A stretch of 64,000 nucleotides of DNA from Pseudolysinimonas_A sp049651805 (GTDB lineage Bacteria > Actinomycetota > Actinomycetes > Actinomycetales > Microbacteriaceae), in contig NZ_JBASCU010000030.1 of assembly GCF_049651805.1 (NCBI RefSeq), positions 1 through 64,000 on the forward strand, written 5' to 3'. This document shows positions 1-9,089 of this stretch, piece after piece (within the stretch, counting starts at the first letter, position 1; each line of letters begins with the position of its first letter). Under the pieces are notes generated by a model, which worked only from the letters and a program-made list of their open reading frames with translations, did not search any database and was not told where the DNA came from. Both the position numbers and the translations under genes were made by a program.

Positions 1-113
1 ACCCGCGCCCGCATCGCCAACCCCGCACGGATCACCGTCGACCGAGTCCACGACATCAACTCGTCCCGATCACCCTCACGAAGCACCAACGCCGCAGCAG
101 GAGAATTCGCCAT
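1..113 (-). CDS. IS630-family transposase, N-terminal part only (cut by window edge)
   Basis: An open frame starts at the ATG at 113 on the minus strand and runs off the left edge. The 37 visible residues begin MANSPAAALVLREGDRDELM and continue WTRSTVIRAGLAMRARV. This matches the N-terminal helix-turn-helix region typical of actinobacterial IS630 transposases, which cut and join DNA at TA targets. The element end must lie between 114 and the ABC transporter stop at 186. An AT-richer stretch around 115-165 is the likely terminal region, but with one end in view I cannot define the inverted repeat. Family assignment rests on recognition of the N-terminus only. Confidence 0.6.
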   Translation of the reverse strand, partial: MANSPAAALVLREGDRDELMSWTRSTVIRAGLAMRAR

Positions 114-185
114 AAGCAATTCTCCCAGCACGCCAACCATTTAGGAACTAACGACACGCGACACTAGGCGCTCGCTCCTGAGAGC

Positions 186-1964
186 TCAGGCGAGGCCCGC
201 GAGCTGCGCCTGACGGGCAAAGTCGGGGAAGCGCTCGATGAGTTCGCTGAACGTCCCGCTCCCGGCGACCGCTCCGTCGCGCATGAAGAAGATGCGGTCG
301 GAGTGCATGATCGTCGCGAGACGATGGGCCACGACGATCTTGGTGATCCCGCCGCCGATGGCTCGGATCGCCTCGGTGACCTGCGACTCAGTGTTGGTGT
401 CGAGGGCGCTCGTCGCCTCGTCCATGACGAGCACAAGCGGGTCGGCGTAGAGTGCGCGGGCGATGCCCAGCCGCTGGCGCTGGCCGCCGGAGAGGGCCAG
501 GCCGCGCTCGCCCACGGGCGCCTCGATGCCGCCGTCACGTGCGGAGACAAGGTTCCAGAGCTGGGCCTGCTGAAGTGCGCGCTGAACCTTCTCGGCGTCG
601 TAGTCGTCGCCCCAGGTGAGTGCGACGTTCTGCGCGATCGACGCGTCGAAGATCGCGACCTCCTGCGGCACGTAGGCGATGCGCGACCGCCATGCCGCCC
701 GGATCTCGGTGAGCGGGATGCCATCGAGGGTGATGGCACCCTCCGTGGGCTCGAGGAGGGTGAGCAGCAGGTCGACCATCGTCGACTTGCCCGATCCTGA
801 CTCCCCGACGAACGCGACGGTCGACCCGAGCGGGATATCGAGGGTGACGTTCTCGAGCGCGGGATCCAGGTCGGGCCCGTAGCTGAAACCGACCCCGACG
901 ACGTGGATGGCGCGCGGGTCGTCGGGAAGCGGGTTGACCACGCGCTGCGAGATCTCTTGCGTGCTGGCTTCAGTCGCACGGAGCTCGGCGAGCACCATTC
1001 GGGGGAACTCCGAGATGGCGATCATCGAGGAGAGCACCGACTGAAAGCGGATGATCGAGGGCGCGACGCGGAATCCGGCGAGCGCAAACAGCGCGACGGC
1101 CGAGATCGCGCCCTCGACACTGCCGACAAGGAAGCCCACACCGCCGATCGCGACGAAACCGCCGACGAGTCCCGCCTCGAGGGCGTAGCGCGGAAGCTGG
1201 CTGAGGAAGTAGATGTTGGCGCGCGCTCGCGCACTGTGCGTGCGAGTCTCCTTGACCGTCGACGCGACCTCGTCCTCCTTGTTGCGGAGGGTGACCTCCT
1301 TCATCGCCGAGATGACCTCAAGCACGAGCCGGTACGTGCGCAACGAGTTGTTGTAGTTCATCTCACCCGCCCGACGGGCATGCCGCGCGATCCAGAAGAA
1401 GAGCACGGCGCCGAGGATCAGCAGGTAGACGAGGGTGGTCGCCGCGATCACGGGCTGCACGATCCCGAGGGTCGCGATCACGGCGATCAGCGTGAGTCCC
1501 TCACCGAGGAGCGTCGCCCCGGGCAGCACGAAGGAGTTGACGGTGACGTCGACGCCGTTGTCGGCGAGCCGCATGATGTCCGACGAGTTCTTCTTGAGCC
1601 GATCGCGCCATGGTGCCGCGAGGAACGCCCGGAGGAGGCGATCGCCGATCGCGACCTCGTAGCGCGGGATGCGACGAGTGGCCCACCACGTGACCCCGAC
1701 CGCGGCGGCGGCCTTGAGGATCATGAGAGCGCAGATCACGAGGATCGCGAGAACGACGCCGTTCGCGTCAAGCCGCCCGATCGCCGGGAGCACCACGTCC
1801 TGACCCGTGGCGAGCGGACCGATCACGATGGCGAGCAGTGCGAGGGCAGCCGCGTCGAAGACCGCGAGCGAGGCCAGGAGCGCCGCGTAGAAGTTGAGGA
1901 ACCGGCGACCTCCCAGCGGAAAGACGCGCACGACCTCCCGATACAAGGTGATGACGGACCGCAT
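186..1964 (-). CDS. ABC exporter, fused permease/ATPase (MsbA/PglK-like)
   Basis: This 592-residue half-transporter exports a hydrophobic substrate using ATP. An N-terminal membrane domain (about residues 1-310) precedes a nucleotide-binding domain. Visible motifs are Walker A GESGSGKST (387-395), signature LSGGQRQR (from 491), Walker B ending in D515-E516 and the switch His 547. The ATG at 1964 is chosen because GGAGG lies 6 nt upstream; an in-frame ATG at 1994 lacks one. A TAGGAT hexamer at 1994-1999 is a likely -10. It diverges from a glycosyltransferase and stands at the edge of a glycan locus, so flipping a lipid-linked sugar is plausible. The real substrate cannot be read from sequence. 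The IS630 end lies just beyond its stop. Confidence 0.85.
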   Translation of the reverse strand: MRSVITLYREVVRVFPLGGRRFLNFYAALLASLAVFDAAALALLAIVIGPLATGQDVVLPAIGRLDANGVVLAILVICALMILKAAAAVGVTWWATRRIPRYEVAIGDRLLRAFLAAPWRDRLKKNSSDIMRLADNGVDVTVNSFVLPGATLLGEGLTLIAVIATLGIVQPVIAATTLVYLLILGAVLFFWIARHARRAGEMNYNNSLRTYRLVLEVISAMKEVTLRNKEDEVASTVKETRTHSARARANIYFLSQLPRYALEAGLVGGFVAIGGVGFLVGSVEGAISAVALFALAGFRVAPSIIRFQSVLSSMIAISEFPRMVLAELRATEASTQEISQRVVNPLPDDPRAIHVVGVGFSYGPDLDPALENVTLDIPLGSTVAFVGESGSGKSTMVDLLLTLLEPTEGAITLDGIPLTEIRAAWRSRIAYVPQEVAIFDASIAQNVALTWGDDYDAEKVQRALQQAQLWNLVSARDGGIEAPVGERGLALSGGQRQRLGIARALYADPLVLVMDEATSALDTNTESQVTEAIRAIGGGITKIVVAHRLATIMHSDRIFFMRDGAVAGSGTFSELIERFPDFARQAQLAGLA

Positions 1965-2076
1965 GCTCAGCCTCCAGGCCTTCGAATCCGGCAATCCTAT
2001 TCACTGCTCGCTGTACACTCGTCACCGGTCCGCTCGGGTGCGATGCATCCGGATCGAGCGACAGCGGGAGGCAGAG

Positions 2077-3240
2077 GTGGGCGTGCGTGCCACCTTCGTG
2101 ACCCGGATCTTCTCGCCCGAGGTTTCGGCTGCTGCCGGCATCCTACGGTCGTGGGCCATCGCGTTCCGCGACGCGGGCGCCGAGGTCGAGGTCGTCACGA
2201 CCCGCCCGCCGCAAGGGATGGTCCCCGACGACCCTGCCGGGGTGCGCGTGCGACGGGCACCGGTCCTTCGTGACCGGCAGCACTACGTGCGCGGCTACCT
2301 CTGCTACCTCAGCTTCGACGTGCCGCTGTTCTTTCGGCTGCTCTTCGGCCGCCGTGCCGACCTCTACGTCGTCGAGCCGCCGCCGACGACCGTCGCCGTC
2401 GTGCGCCTGGTGGGCTTCCTGCGCCGCACACCGTATGTCGTGCGAGCCGCCGATCTCTGGTCGGACGCCGCAGCCATGGTGACCGACTCGAGATTCGTGC
2501 TCGGCACCCTCCGACGCGTGGAGGTGTGGGGGCTTCGCGGAGCGCAGCGGTTGTTCGCGGCGCACCGCCCGCTCGCCGACCGCCTCGAAGAGCTCGGCGT
2601 CGAAACCCCGATGACGGCGATCGGGTTCGGCGCCGACACCGAGTCGTTCACCTTCACGCCGCAGCCGTCCCCTCCGGCACCGGTCTTCGTCTATGCGGGC
2701 ACCCACTCGGAATGGCACGGTGCGGGGATCTTCGTCGAGGCGTTCACCGAGTTTCTCCCCCGGCATCCCGGCGCGCGCCTGCGTTTCATCGGCAACGGCC
2801 AGGAACGCGCCGCGTTGCGGGCGCGAGCCGACGAGCTCGGCATCGGCGACGCCGTCGACTTCCACACGCCGATCCCGCCCCGCGATCTCGCACCGGTCCT
2901 CAGCGGCGCGACCGCATCGCTCGCGAGCCTCAAGCCGGGCCAGGGCTACGACTACGCCTTCACGACCAAGGTGTACTCCTCACTCGCCGCGGGCTGCCCG
3001 GTCGTCTTCGCAGGCGCCGGCCCGACCGGGCCGTTCCTCGAGGCCGCCGCTGAGCGCGGGGTCGGCGTCGCGGTGCCCTACACCGTGACCGACGTCGTCG
3101 ACGCGCTCGAGCGCGCAACCTCCGAATCTCCCGATGCTGCTGCCCGCGCTCGCCTCAGCGCGTGGACCCACGAAACCTACTCGCTGCGGTCGATCGCGCA
3201 GCGCGTCGTCACCGAGAGTCTGGCAATCGCAGAACCGTAG
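2077..3240 (+). CDS. Glycosyltransferase family 4 (GT-B fold)
   Basis: A 387-residue cytoplasmic glycosyltransferase that transfers a sugar from a nucleotide donor to a lipid-linked or glycan acceptor. The N-terminal domain opens TFVTRIFSPEVSAAAGILRS, and the C-terminal Rossmann domain has FVYAGTHSEWHGAG and an acceptor/donor loop around LKPGQGYDYAFTTKVYSSLA. This resembles WbuB-type enzymes of O-antigen loci. The frame is open back to 1894, but that part is arginine-rich and overlaps the divergent ABC gene. I chose the GTG at 2077 because GGGAGG sits 5 nt upstream; GTG 2083 is the alternative. Its TAG stop overlaps the promoter hexamer of the next gene. Confidence 0.8.
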   Translation: MGVRATFVTRIFSPEVSAAAGILRSWAIAFRDAGAEVEVVTTRPPQGMVPDDPAGVRVRRAPVLRDRQHYVRGYLCYLSFDVPLFFRLLFGRRADLYVVEPPPTTVAVVRLVGFLRRTPYVVRAADLWSDAAAMVTDSRFVLGTLRRVEVWGLRGAQRLFAAHRPLADRLEELGVETPMTAIGFGADTESFTFTPQPSPPAPVFVYAGTHSEWHGAGIFVEAFTEFLPRHPGARLRFIGNGQERAALRARADELGIGDAVDFHTPIPPRDLAPVLSGATASLASLKPGQGYDYAFTTKVYSSLAAGCPVVFAGAGPTGPFLEAAAERGVGVAVPYTVTDVVDALERATSESPDAAARARLSAWTHETYSLRSIAQRVVTESLAIAEP

Positions 3241-3243
3241 ACT
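3238..3243 (+). promoter_or_regulatory. -10 element TAGACT of the UDP-sugar dehydrogenase gene
   Basis: TAGACT ends 6 nt before the GTG at 3250, the spacing expected for a leaderless transcript. Its first three bases are the stop codon of the preceding glycosyltransferase. Confidence 0.5.
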
Positions 3244-3249
3244 GTCCCG

Positions 3250-4557
3250 GTGAAGATCGCTGTCATCGCCCTGGGAAAGATCGGCCTCCCCCTCGCTGTC
3301 CAGTTCGCGAGCAAGGGCCATGACGTCGTCGGCGTCGACGTCAACTCGACGGTGGTCGATCTCATCAACCAGGCGGTCGAACCTTTCCCCGGCGAGGCGC
3401 ACCTCCAGGAGAAGCTCTCGGAGCTCGTCCCGGCCGGCCGATTGCGTGCCACGACCGACTACGCCGACGCCGTTCCGGGCGCTGACGCGATCGTGCTGGT
3501 GGTGCCCCTGTTCGTCGACGAGGAGACCGCAGAGCCCCAGTTCGGCTGGATGGACGCGGCGACCGAATCCCTCGGCACGCATCTCACCGCCGGCACCCTG
3601 GTCTCGTATGAGACCACCCTTCCGGTCGGCACGACCCGGAACCGGTGGAAGCCGCTTCTCGAAAAGGTCTCTGGCCTGACCGAGGGAGTGGACTTCGACC
3701 TCGTCTTCTCCCCCGAGCGGGTTCTGACCGGCCGAGTCTTCGCCGACCTCCGCAAGTACCCGAAGCTCGTCGGGGGCCTCTCCGAGCGGGGGGCGCAGCG
3801 CGCCGTCGAGTTCTACGAGGCCGTGCTCGACTTCGACGAGCGCCCCGATCTCGCACGTCCAAACGGGGTGTGGGATCTCGGAAGCGCAGAGGGGGCCGAG
3901 CTGGCCAAGCTCGCCGAGACGACCTACCGCGACGTCAACATCGGACTTGCGAATCAGTTCGCCCGCTATGCGGGTGAGAACGGGATCGACGTCTACCAAG
4001 TCATCGAGGCCTCGAACTCCCAGCCGTACAGTCACATCCACCAGCCGGGCATCGCCGTCGGCGGGCACTGCATCCCGGTGTACCCGCGGCTCTACCTCTG
4101 GAACGATCCGGCGGCAACCGTGGTGTCGGCCGCTCGCGCGGCCAACGCCGGCATGCCGGACTACACGATCGGGCTCCTCGAGGGCGCCCACGGCGACCTC
4201 ACCGGCGCGAAAGTCGCCGTGCTCGGGGCGGCCTACCGCGGAGGCGTGAAGGAGACGGCGTTCTCGGGCGTGTTCGGAGCCGTCACCGCTCTGAAGGCGC
4301 GCGGAGCTGTCCCGGTCGTGCACGACCCGCTCTACTCCGATGACGAGCTCACGCGTCTCGGATTCACCCCGTACCATCTGGGCGAACCTGTCGACGCGGC
4401 GGTCGTCCAAGCCGACCACGTCGAGTACGGCACGCTCAGCCCCGCTGACCTGCCGGGCATCGCGTCGTTCATCGACGGGCGCCGGGTCTCGTCGGCGGAC
4501 CGCTGGCCGGGGATCGCGTACCGCGTCATCGGCAAGTCGATCGCGCCCGCCGCGTGA
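3250..4557 (+). CDS. UDP-glucose/UDP-N-acetylmannosamine dehydrogenase family protein
   Basis: This 435-residue enzyme oxidises C6 of a UDP-hexose or UDP-HexNAc to the uronic acid with two NAD. The NAD-binding N-terminus reads VIALGKIGLPLAVQF; alanine stands where the first glycine of the fingerprint usually is. The catalytic cysteine is C274 in GGHCIPVYP, a form typical of the WecC/WbpA branch. Length is normal. It starts with GTG directly after a -10 hexamer, so translation is probably leaderless. The next gene encodes an AsnB-like amidotransferase, which suggests the uronic acid is then amidated. Which UDP-sugar is used is not evident. Confidence 0.85.
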   Translation: MKIAVIALGKIGLPLAVQFASKGHDVVGVDVNSTVVDLINQAVEPFPGEAHLQEKLSELVPAGRLRATTDYADAVPGADAIVLVVPLFVDEETAEPQFGWMDAATESLGTHLTAGTLVSYETTLPVGTTRNRWKPLLEKVSGLTEGVDFDLVFSPERVLTGRVFADLRKYPKLVGGLSERGAQRAVEFYEAVLDFDERPDLARPNGVWDLGSAEGAELAKLAETTYRDVNIGLANQFARYAGENGIDVYQVIEASNSQPYSHIHQPGIAVGGHCIPVYPRLYLWNDPAATVVSAARAANAGMPDYTIGLLEGAHGDLTGAKVAVLGAAYRGGVKETAFSGVFGAVTALKARGAVPVVHDPLYSDDELTRLGFTPYHLGEPVDAAVVQADHVEYGTLSPADLPGIASFIDGRRVSSADRWPGIAYRVIGKSIAPAA

Positions 4558-4596
4558 CCACCCGTCCCAGCTTCCGCGCCCTCGAGGAGTAGCAGC

Positions 4597-6477
4597 ATGT
4601 GCGGCGTCGCGGGAAGCTGGTCACGCGTCGGCAACTCCGCTGACGGCGGCCGATTGCGGGCCGGTCTCGATGCCATCCGACATCGCGGGCCGGATGATCT
4701 CGGCGAGTTCGCGTGGAACGATCCGACCTCGTCGGCGCGGGTCGACCTCGGCCTCGTGCGCCTCGCCATCCTAGATCTGAGCCCCGCCGGTCACCAGCCG
4801 ATGACGCTTCCGGGGGGCCGGTTCACGATCAGCTACAACGGCGAGATCACGAACTACATCGAGATCCGCGACGAGCTCGCGACGCTCGGCGAGACGTTCG
4901 TCTCGGACGGCGATACCGAGGTGCTCCTGAAGGCGTGGGCGCGATGGGGGATCGGCACCCTCGACCGACTGGAGGGCATGTTCGGGCTTGCCGTTCTCGA
5001 CACCGCGGAGCGCACTCTGACCCTCGCGCGCGACCCGTACGGGATCAAGCCGCTGCTCTACACCGATCGCGGAGACCGGATCGCGTTCTGCAGCGAGATG
5101 TCGGGTCTCCTGACGCTCGCCGTGCCGAACCCGAAGCTCGACTGGCAGTCGGCCGTCGACTATCTGCAGTGGGGGGCCTACGAGCACTCCGAGCGCACGT
5201 TCATCGAAGGTGTCAGCCACGTGCGCCCGGGCCACTACCTGGTGATCGACACGGCGACCGGCCGACTCGGTCCTCAGGTGCGCTACTGGTGGCCGTCGGT
5301 CGAGACGACGTATCGCGGATCGTACGACGACGCCGTCGACACCGTCCGCTCGCTGTTCCTCGACTCCGTCAAACGCAACCTCCGCAGTGACGTGCCGCTG
5401 GGGATCGCACTCTCGGGCGGTCTCGACTCATCGGCGATCACCGGCGCGGTCCGGCAACTCGAACCGGACCTGCCGATTCAGAGTTTCAGTTTCATCGCAC
5501 CCGGCTTTGCGAAGTCGGAACACGAGTGGATCACACTCGTGGCCGACGCGATCGGGGCGACCTCGCACACCGTCGCGGCCGCGCCCGGCGACCTCGAGCG
5601 CGATCTCGACGACCTCATCCTGAGCCAGGGAGAGCCATTCGGGGGGACGAGCATCTACGCCCAATATCGCGTGTTCCAGCTCGCCCGCGAACACGGGGTC
5701 ATCGTGACGCTCGACGGGCAGGGTGGCGACGAGCTCTTCGCCGGCTACTTCGGCTACCCCGCGCAACGAATGCACAGCCTCATCGAGACGGGGCGCTGGG
5801 CGACGGCCGCGCGATTCGCTCGCGCCGACCGCGACCTGCCCGACTGGTACCGCGTCGTGATGCCCTTCGAGGCGATGGCGCAGTTCGTGCCACTTCGCCT
5901 GCGTCACCGGGTGCGCCGTCCGCTGGCGTCACCGCTTCTCGACACCGCGGCGCTGCGGTCACGGGGTGTCGACACCGGCCACCCTGCGGTCGGGCCGGTG
6001 TCGGTACGTGGTGGTCGCCTCAAGACGCATCTCCGCTCCACCTTGGGTGGCTACGGCCTGCCGATGCTCCTGCGGCACGGCGACCGCAACTCGATGCGGT
6101 TCTCGATCGAGAGCCGCGTCCCGTTCCTTGACCGCGCCCTCAACGAGTTTCTCCTCTCGCTTCCCGAAGACTGGCTCGTCGGCCCTGACGGCACCACGAA
6201 GCGCATCCTGCGCGACGCGGCGCGCGGCTGGGTTCCCGATGCGGTCATCGATCGGCGCGACAAGGTCGGCTTTGAGACTCCGGAGGCGGAGTGGCAGGGC
6301 CGGCTCGCCGCCCAGCCGACCGATCCCGAGCACCCGATCGGCTTCCTTCGTCCCGGGCGCGCGGACACACTCACCGGTGGCCTCACCGAACGGGAGATCC
6401 GCTGGGGCCGACGGTCGCACTGGCGGCTGATCAACCTGCGGCGCTGGATAGCGCTCGTCGGGGTCGACGCCAGCTGA
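4597..6477 (+). CDS. asnB: Asparagine synthetase-like glutamine amidotransferase
   Basis: A 626-residue class II amidotransferase. Cys2 (MCGVAG) is the glutaminase nucleophile of the N-terminal domain. The synthetase domain carries the PPi-loop LSGGLDSS at 272-279, which adenylates a carboxylate, and later GQGGDELFAGY and SIESRVPFLD. Ammonia from glutamine is delivered to the activated carboxyl group. Enzymes of this family make asparagine, but homologues in polysaccharide loci (WbpS type) amidate uronic acids. The gene follows a UDP-sugar dehydrogenase by 39 bp, so the second role is a fair inference. GAGGAG at 4584-4589 lies 7 nt before the ATG. The symbol refers to the family. Confidence 0.85.
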   Translation: MCGVAGSWSRVGNSADGGRLRAGLDAIRHRGPDDLGEFAWNDPTSSARVDLGLVRLAILDLSPAGHQPMTLPGGRFTISYNGEITNYIEIRDELATLGETFVSDGDTEVLLKAWARWGIGTLDRLEGMFGLAVLDTAERTLTLARDPYGIKPLLYTDRGDRIAFCSEMSGLLTLAVPNPKLDWQSAVDYLQWGAYEHSERTFIEGVSHVRPGHYLVIDTATGRLGPQVRYWWPSVETTYRGSYDDAVDTVRSLFLDSVKRNLRSDVPLGIALSGGLDSSAITGAVRQLEPDLPIQSFSFIAPGFAKSEHEWITLVADAIGATSHTVAAAPGDLERDLDDLILSQGEPFGGTSIYAQYRVFQLAREHGVIVTLDGQGGDELFAGYFGYPAQRMHSLIETGRWATAARFARADRDLPDWYRVVMPFEAMAQFVPLRLRHRVRRPLASPLLDTAALRSRGVDTGHPAVGPVSVRGGRLKTHLRSTLGGYGLPMLLRHGDRNSMRFSIESRVPFLDRALNEFLLSLPEDWLVGPDGTTKRILRDAARGWVPDAVIDRRDKVGFETPEAEWQGRLAAQPTDPEHPIGFLRPGRADTLTGGLTEREIRWGRRSHWRLINLRRWIALVGVDAS

Positions 6478-6480
6478 GGT

Positions 6481-8004
6481 TCAGCCGGTCACGAGGTCTG
6501 TCGGCCGCCGCAAGCTCGGCCACAGCACCGCGATCAGCCCGGCATACGCGAGCATGCCGATCACCCAGACGGCCGTCGGCCCCACGGGGAAACCCGTCCA
6601 CCACCACTCCGCACCCGTGTCGAGATCGATCCCCTGACGGTCGACGCCGGTGACGTATCGACGGATGTTGATCTGAAGCGCGACCAGGTTCGCGACGACG
6701 AGCGCGCCGACGATCGCGAACGTCTGCAGGCGCGTGAACCGCAGCCCGGTCGTCGTCGTGTCGGTCAGGAGCACGAAGGCGAACAGCACGATGACCGGCA
6801 ACAGGTAGCGCGGCTGGAGGTTCTCTCCTACCGTGTCGCCTCCGGTGGTGAGCACGTAGACCGGCAGCACGATGAGCACGATCAGAATGCAGGTGGCTGT
6901 GACTGCTTTGCGCCAGTTCATCCGCCCGAGACCGGCGAAAGCGACGACCACGAAGGCCGACACCGCGGCCCAGGGCACGATGGCCGGGAGTTGCGTGTCG
7001 AACCACCCGAGCGCCCACGTTCCCCAGACCCCGGTCCAGAGGAAGGGCAGCATGAGGAGGTTGTAGGCGGCCAGCGCGATCCCGCCGAGCGGCTGACCAT
7101 CGGGTCCGGGGAGCGTGGAAAATCCTTGATCGGCTCCGAAGCCGCTGCCGACCACGCCGGTCTGCCCTGCCAACGAGAAGAGCCCCACGGCGAGAACGAG
7201 GCCGAGAAGCGGCAGCCAGAGGAACCGCCACCAGGCGCGGGTAGCCGGGAGCGCGATCAATGCGGCGCTCACGGTCGCGCCGGCCACGTACACCGCCGCA
7301 TCGCCCCGAGCTCCCCCCGCCATGATCACCCCGATGAGGTAAAGCGCGGCGAGCGCCCACCGCCTCCGCCCGGTCGTCTCGAACCAGCCGAGCAGCGCGA
7401 GGAAGGCCGTTCCGACACCCATGACGGCCCAGCCGCTGGGGTTGTTCGACGGGATGATGAACATGCCGAGAGGCACCAGCGTCACCAACCAGCCCCACAA
7501 CAGCGTGGTGCGCCTGGCCGCGGGAAGGAGCGCCGCGAGCGCCGTCGCGAGCCCGACGAACAGCACCGCGTTGACGATCCTCATCACGAGGGCGCTCGCT
7601 TGCACGTCAGACCCGGCAAACGCTCGCATGGTCGCGTAGTAGACCGGTGGGTACTCGCCGACGAAGTTGCCGCGGGTGATCTCGACCGTGGCGTGGTCCC
7701 ATGTCCCCCACACGGACTCCTGGCACTCGGCGCTCCGATCGTCGTGCTGGGCGTAGCAGGCGACCTGAGGGAATGCGGTCGGAACGATTCGCGTGTTGTC
7801 GTCCAACCCCGGCTCACAGTGGTCGCTGCCCCCGCTCGCGCACCAGGTGCTGATCAGGTGGTAGTCGTCGTCCGGCCCGGCCCCGATCGGCGAGGCGAAA
7901 GCCCACGCTGACAGCGCGAGCAGCGCGAGCAGGGGAGCGAGGTGAATCCACCGGAGGTGTGCGAGAACAGCGCGCAACGACCGGCGGGAAGATGCCTCAG
8001 CCAT
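6481..8004 (-). CDS. DUF2142 polytopic membrane protein, paralogue 1
   Basis: A 507-residue protein with about ten or more hydrophobic segments. After the first transmembrane helix comes SPIGAGPDDDYHLISTWC, an acidic first outer loop shared by all three DUF2142 proteins here. Other shared blocks are RGNFVGEYPPVYYATM, GDTVGENLQPRYLLP and EWWWTGFPVGP. Topology with acidic residues in the first extracytoplasmic loop is what GT-C glycosyltransferases show, so a polyprenyl-phosphate-sugar-dependent transferase or polymerase role is possible but unproven. The ATG at 8004 overlaps the stop of the DUF2304 gene by 8 bp. An upstream in-frame ATG at 8064 would overlap that gene by 68 bp. Confidence 0.8.
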   Translation of the reverse strand: MAEASSRRSLRAVLAHLRWIHLAPLLALLALSAWAFASPIGAGPDDDYHLISTWCASGGSDHCEPGLDDNTRIVPTAFPQVACYAQHDDRSAECQESVWGTWDHATVEITRGNFVGEYPPVYYATMRAFAGSDVQASALVMRIVNAVLFVGLATALAALLPAARRTTLLWGWLVTLVPLGMFIIPSNNPSGWAVMGVGTAFLALLGWFETTGRRRWALAALYLIGVIMAGGARGDAAVYVAGATVSAALIALPATRAWWRFLWLPLLGLVLAVGLFSLAGQTGVVGSGFGADQGFSTLPGPDGQPLGGIALAAYNLLMLPFLWTGVWGTWALGWFDTQLPAIVPWAAVSAFVVVAFAGLGRMNWRKAVTATCILIVLIVLPVYVLTTGGDTVGENLQPRYLLPVIVLFAFVLLTDTTTTGLRFTRLQTFAIVGALVVANLVALQINIRRYVTGVDRQGIDLDTGAEWWWTGFPVGPTAVWVIGMLAYAGLIAVLWPSLRRPTDLVTG

Positions 8005-8338
8005 CGTCCTTCGAGCGTCTCTCGATCTCGAGCGCCAGCTTCTGAACGACCTGACGGAGCTCATCCCGGGTGCGCGCGAGCTCGAGGCTCACCTGCATGA
8101 GCAGGAGCAAGACGACGAAGAAGCCTCCGATGAACAGGAGGTTGATCGGCTGCGAGATTCCGAAGAACCGACTCACTGCGTCGAGAAGCCCGGGCCACGC
8201 GGACAGGACGATGGCCGCAATCGCAGCGACGAGCCACACCACCGCGTACTTCTCCGGCAGCACGTACGACCGCAACAGCATGATGACAACGATGAGAAGC
8301 ACGACCGCGAGCGCGATCGCGAGGATCTGCGGCGTCAC
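7997..8338 (-). CDS. DUF2304 small membrane protein
   Basis: A 113-residue protein with three hydrophobic segments (about 4-22, 35-52 and 68-86) and a charged C-terminal helix ending ERRSKDDG. DUF2304 proteins are typically encoded next to a DPM1/GtrB-like GT2 enzyme and are thought to assist it or move its lipid-linked product. That is the arrangement here: the GTG start overlaps the GT2 stop in a GTGA junction, and its own stop overlaps the start of the DUF2142 gene. The three genes look translationally coupled. Confidence 0.8.
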   Translation of the reverse strand: MTPQILAIALAVVLLIVVIMLLRSYVLPEKYAVVWLVAAIAAIVLSAWPGLLDAVSRFFGISQPINLLFIGGFFVVLLLLMQVSLELARTRDELRQVVQKLALEIERRSKDDG

Positions 8339-9075
8339 GCGGCCGCCTTCCGATCGCGTAGCCGCAACTCGCGGATCTGCGGAGGGACGCTCCGGATGGT
8401 CGCCAGTCCCAGGATGAGCAGGATGCGGCCCGTGTACAGCGTTGCCCGAAGAACCGACTGCGAGGGCGCTCCCCCGGCCCGCTCGTTCATCTCCACCGGA
8501 ATCTCACGGACGGTGAGTCCTTGACGGGTGGCGAGCACGATCGACTCGACGGTGTCGCCGAGCCATTCGACCGGGTAGTGCTCGGCGAAGACGGCGACAG
8601 CGCGCGGGCCGGCCAGCCGGAATCCGCTCGTCGCGTCGGTGAGCCGGGTACGGGCGTAGAGCGACGCAACGCGAGCGATGAATCGCTGCACCCCGCGCCG
8701 CGCAGCCGATGACTTGAACGTGCCGCCTTCGGCGAACCGGCTCCCGATCACGATGTCGGAGTGGGCCGCAGCAGCCACGAGTTCGGCGATGTGCTCCGGA
8801 CGATGCTGACCGTCTCCATCGAACTGCACCACCGCGTCGTAGCCATTGCGCGCCGCATACTTGAAGGCAGTCCCCATGGCGGCACCCACGCCGAGGTTGA
8901 TGGCATGCGATACGACATGCGCGCCAGCGTCGCGCGCGATCTGCGCGGTGGCGTCGCGCGACCCATCGTCGATGACGACCACATCGTCGAGCGACTGCAC
9001 CTGGGCGAGCGCCGCGAGGGCCCCACTGATCGCCGCCGCCTCGTTGAGCGCAGGGATCGCAACGAGGAGCCTCAT
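8335..9075 (-). CDS. GT2 glycosyltransferase, polyprenyl-phosphate glycosyltransferase type
   Basis: A 246-residue GT-A enzyme. It begins MRLLVAIPALNEA, has DDVVVIDDGSRDAT and the metal-binding stretch VVQFDGDGQHRPEH, and ends with a basic tail. These are hallmarks of DPM1/GtrB-like enzymes that load a sugar onto polyprenyl phosphate at the inner face of the membrane. A frame extension up to 9219 is rejected, since TAGGCT at 9084-9089 lies 8 nt before the ATG at 9075 and marks a leaderless start. Its product could serve the DUF2142 proteins as donor. The sugar is unknown. Confidence 0.85.
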   Translation of the reverse strand: MRLLVAIPALNEAAAISGALAALAQVQSLDDVVVIDDGSRDATAQIARDAGAHVVSHAINLGVGAAMGTAFKYAARNGYDAVVQFDGDGQHRPEHIAELVAAAAHSDIVIGSRFAEGGTFKSSAARRGVQRFIARVASLYARTRLTDATSGFRLAGPRAVAVFAEHYPVEWLGDTVESIVLATRQGLTVREIPVEMNERAGGAPSQSVLRATLYTGRILLILGLATIRSVPPQIRELRLRDRKAAA

Positions 9076-9083
9076 GGTCCCCG

Positions 9084-9089
9084 AGCCTA
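9084..9089 (-). promoter_or_regulatory. -10 element TAGGCT of the GT2/DUF2304/DUF2142 operon
   Basis: On the minus strand TAGGCT lies 8 nt before the ATG at 9075. Its TAG is also the stop codon of the upstream DUF2142 gene (9087-9089). Confidence 0.5.
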
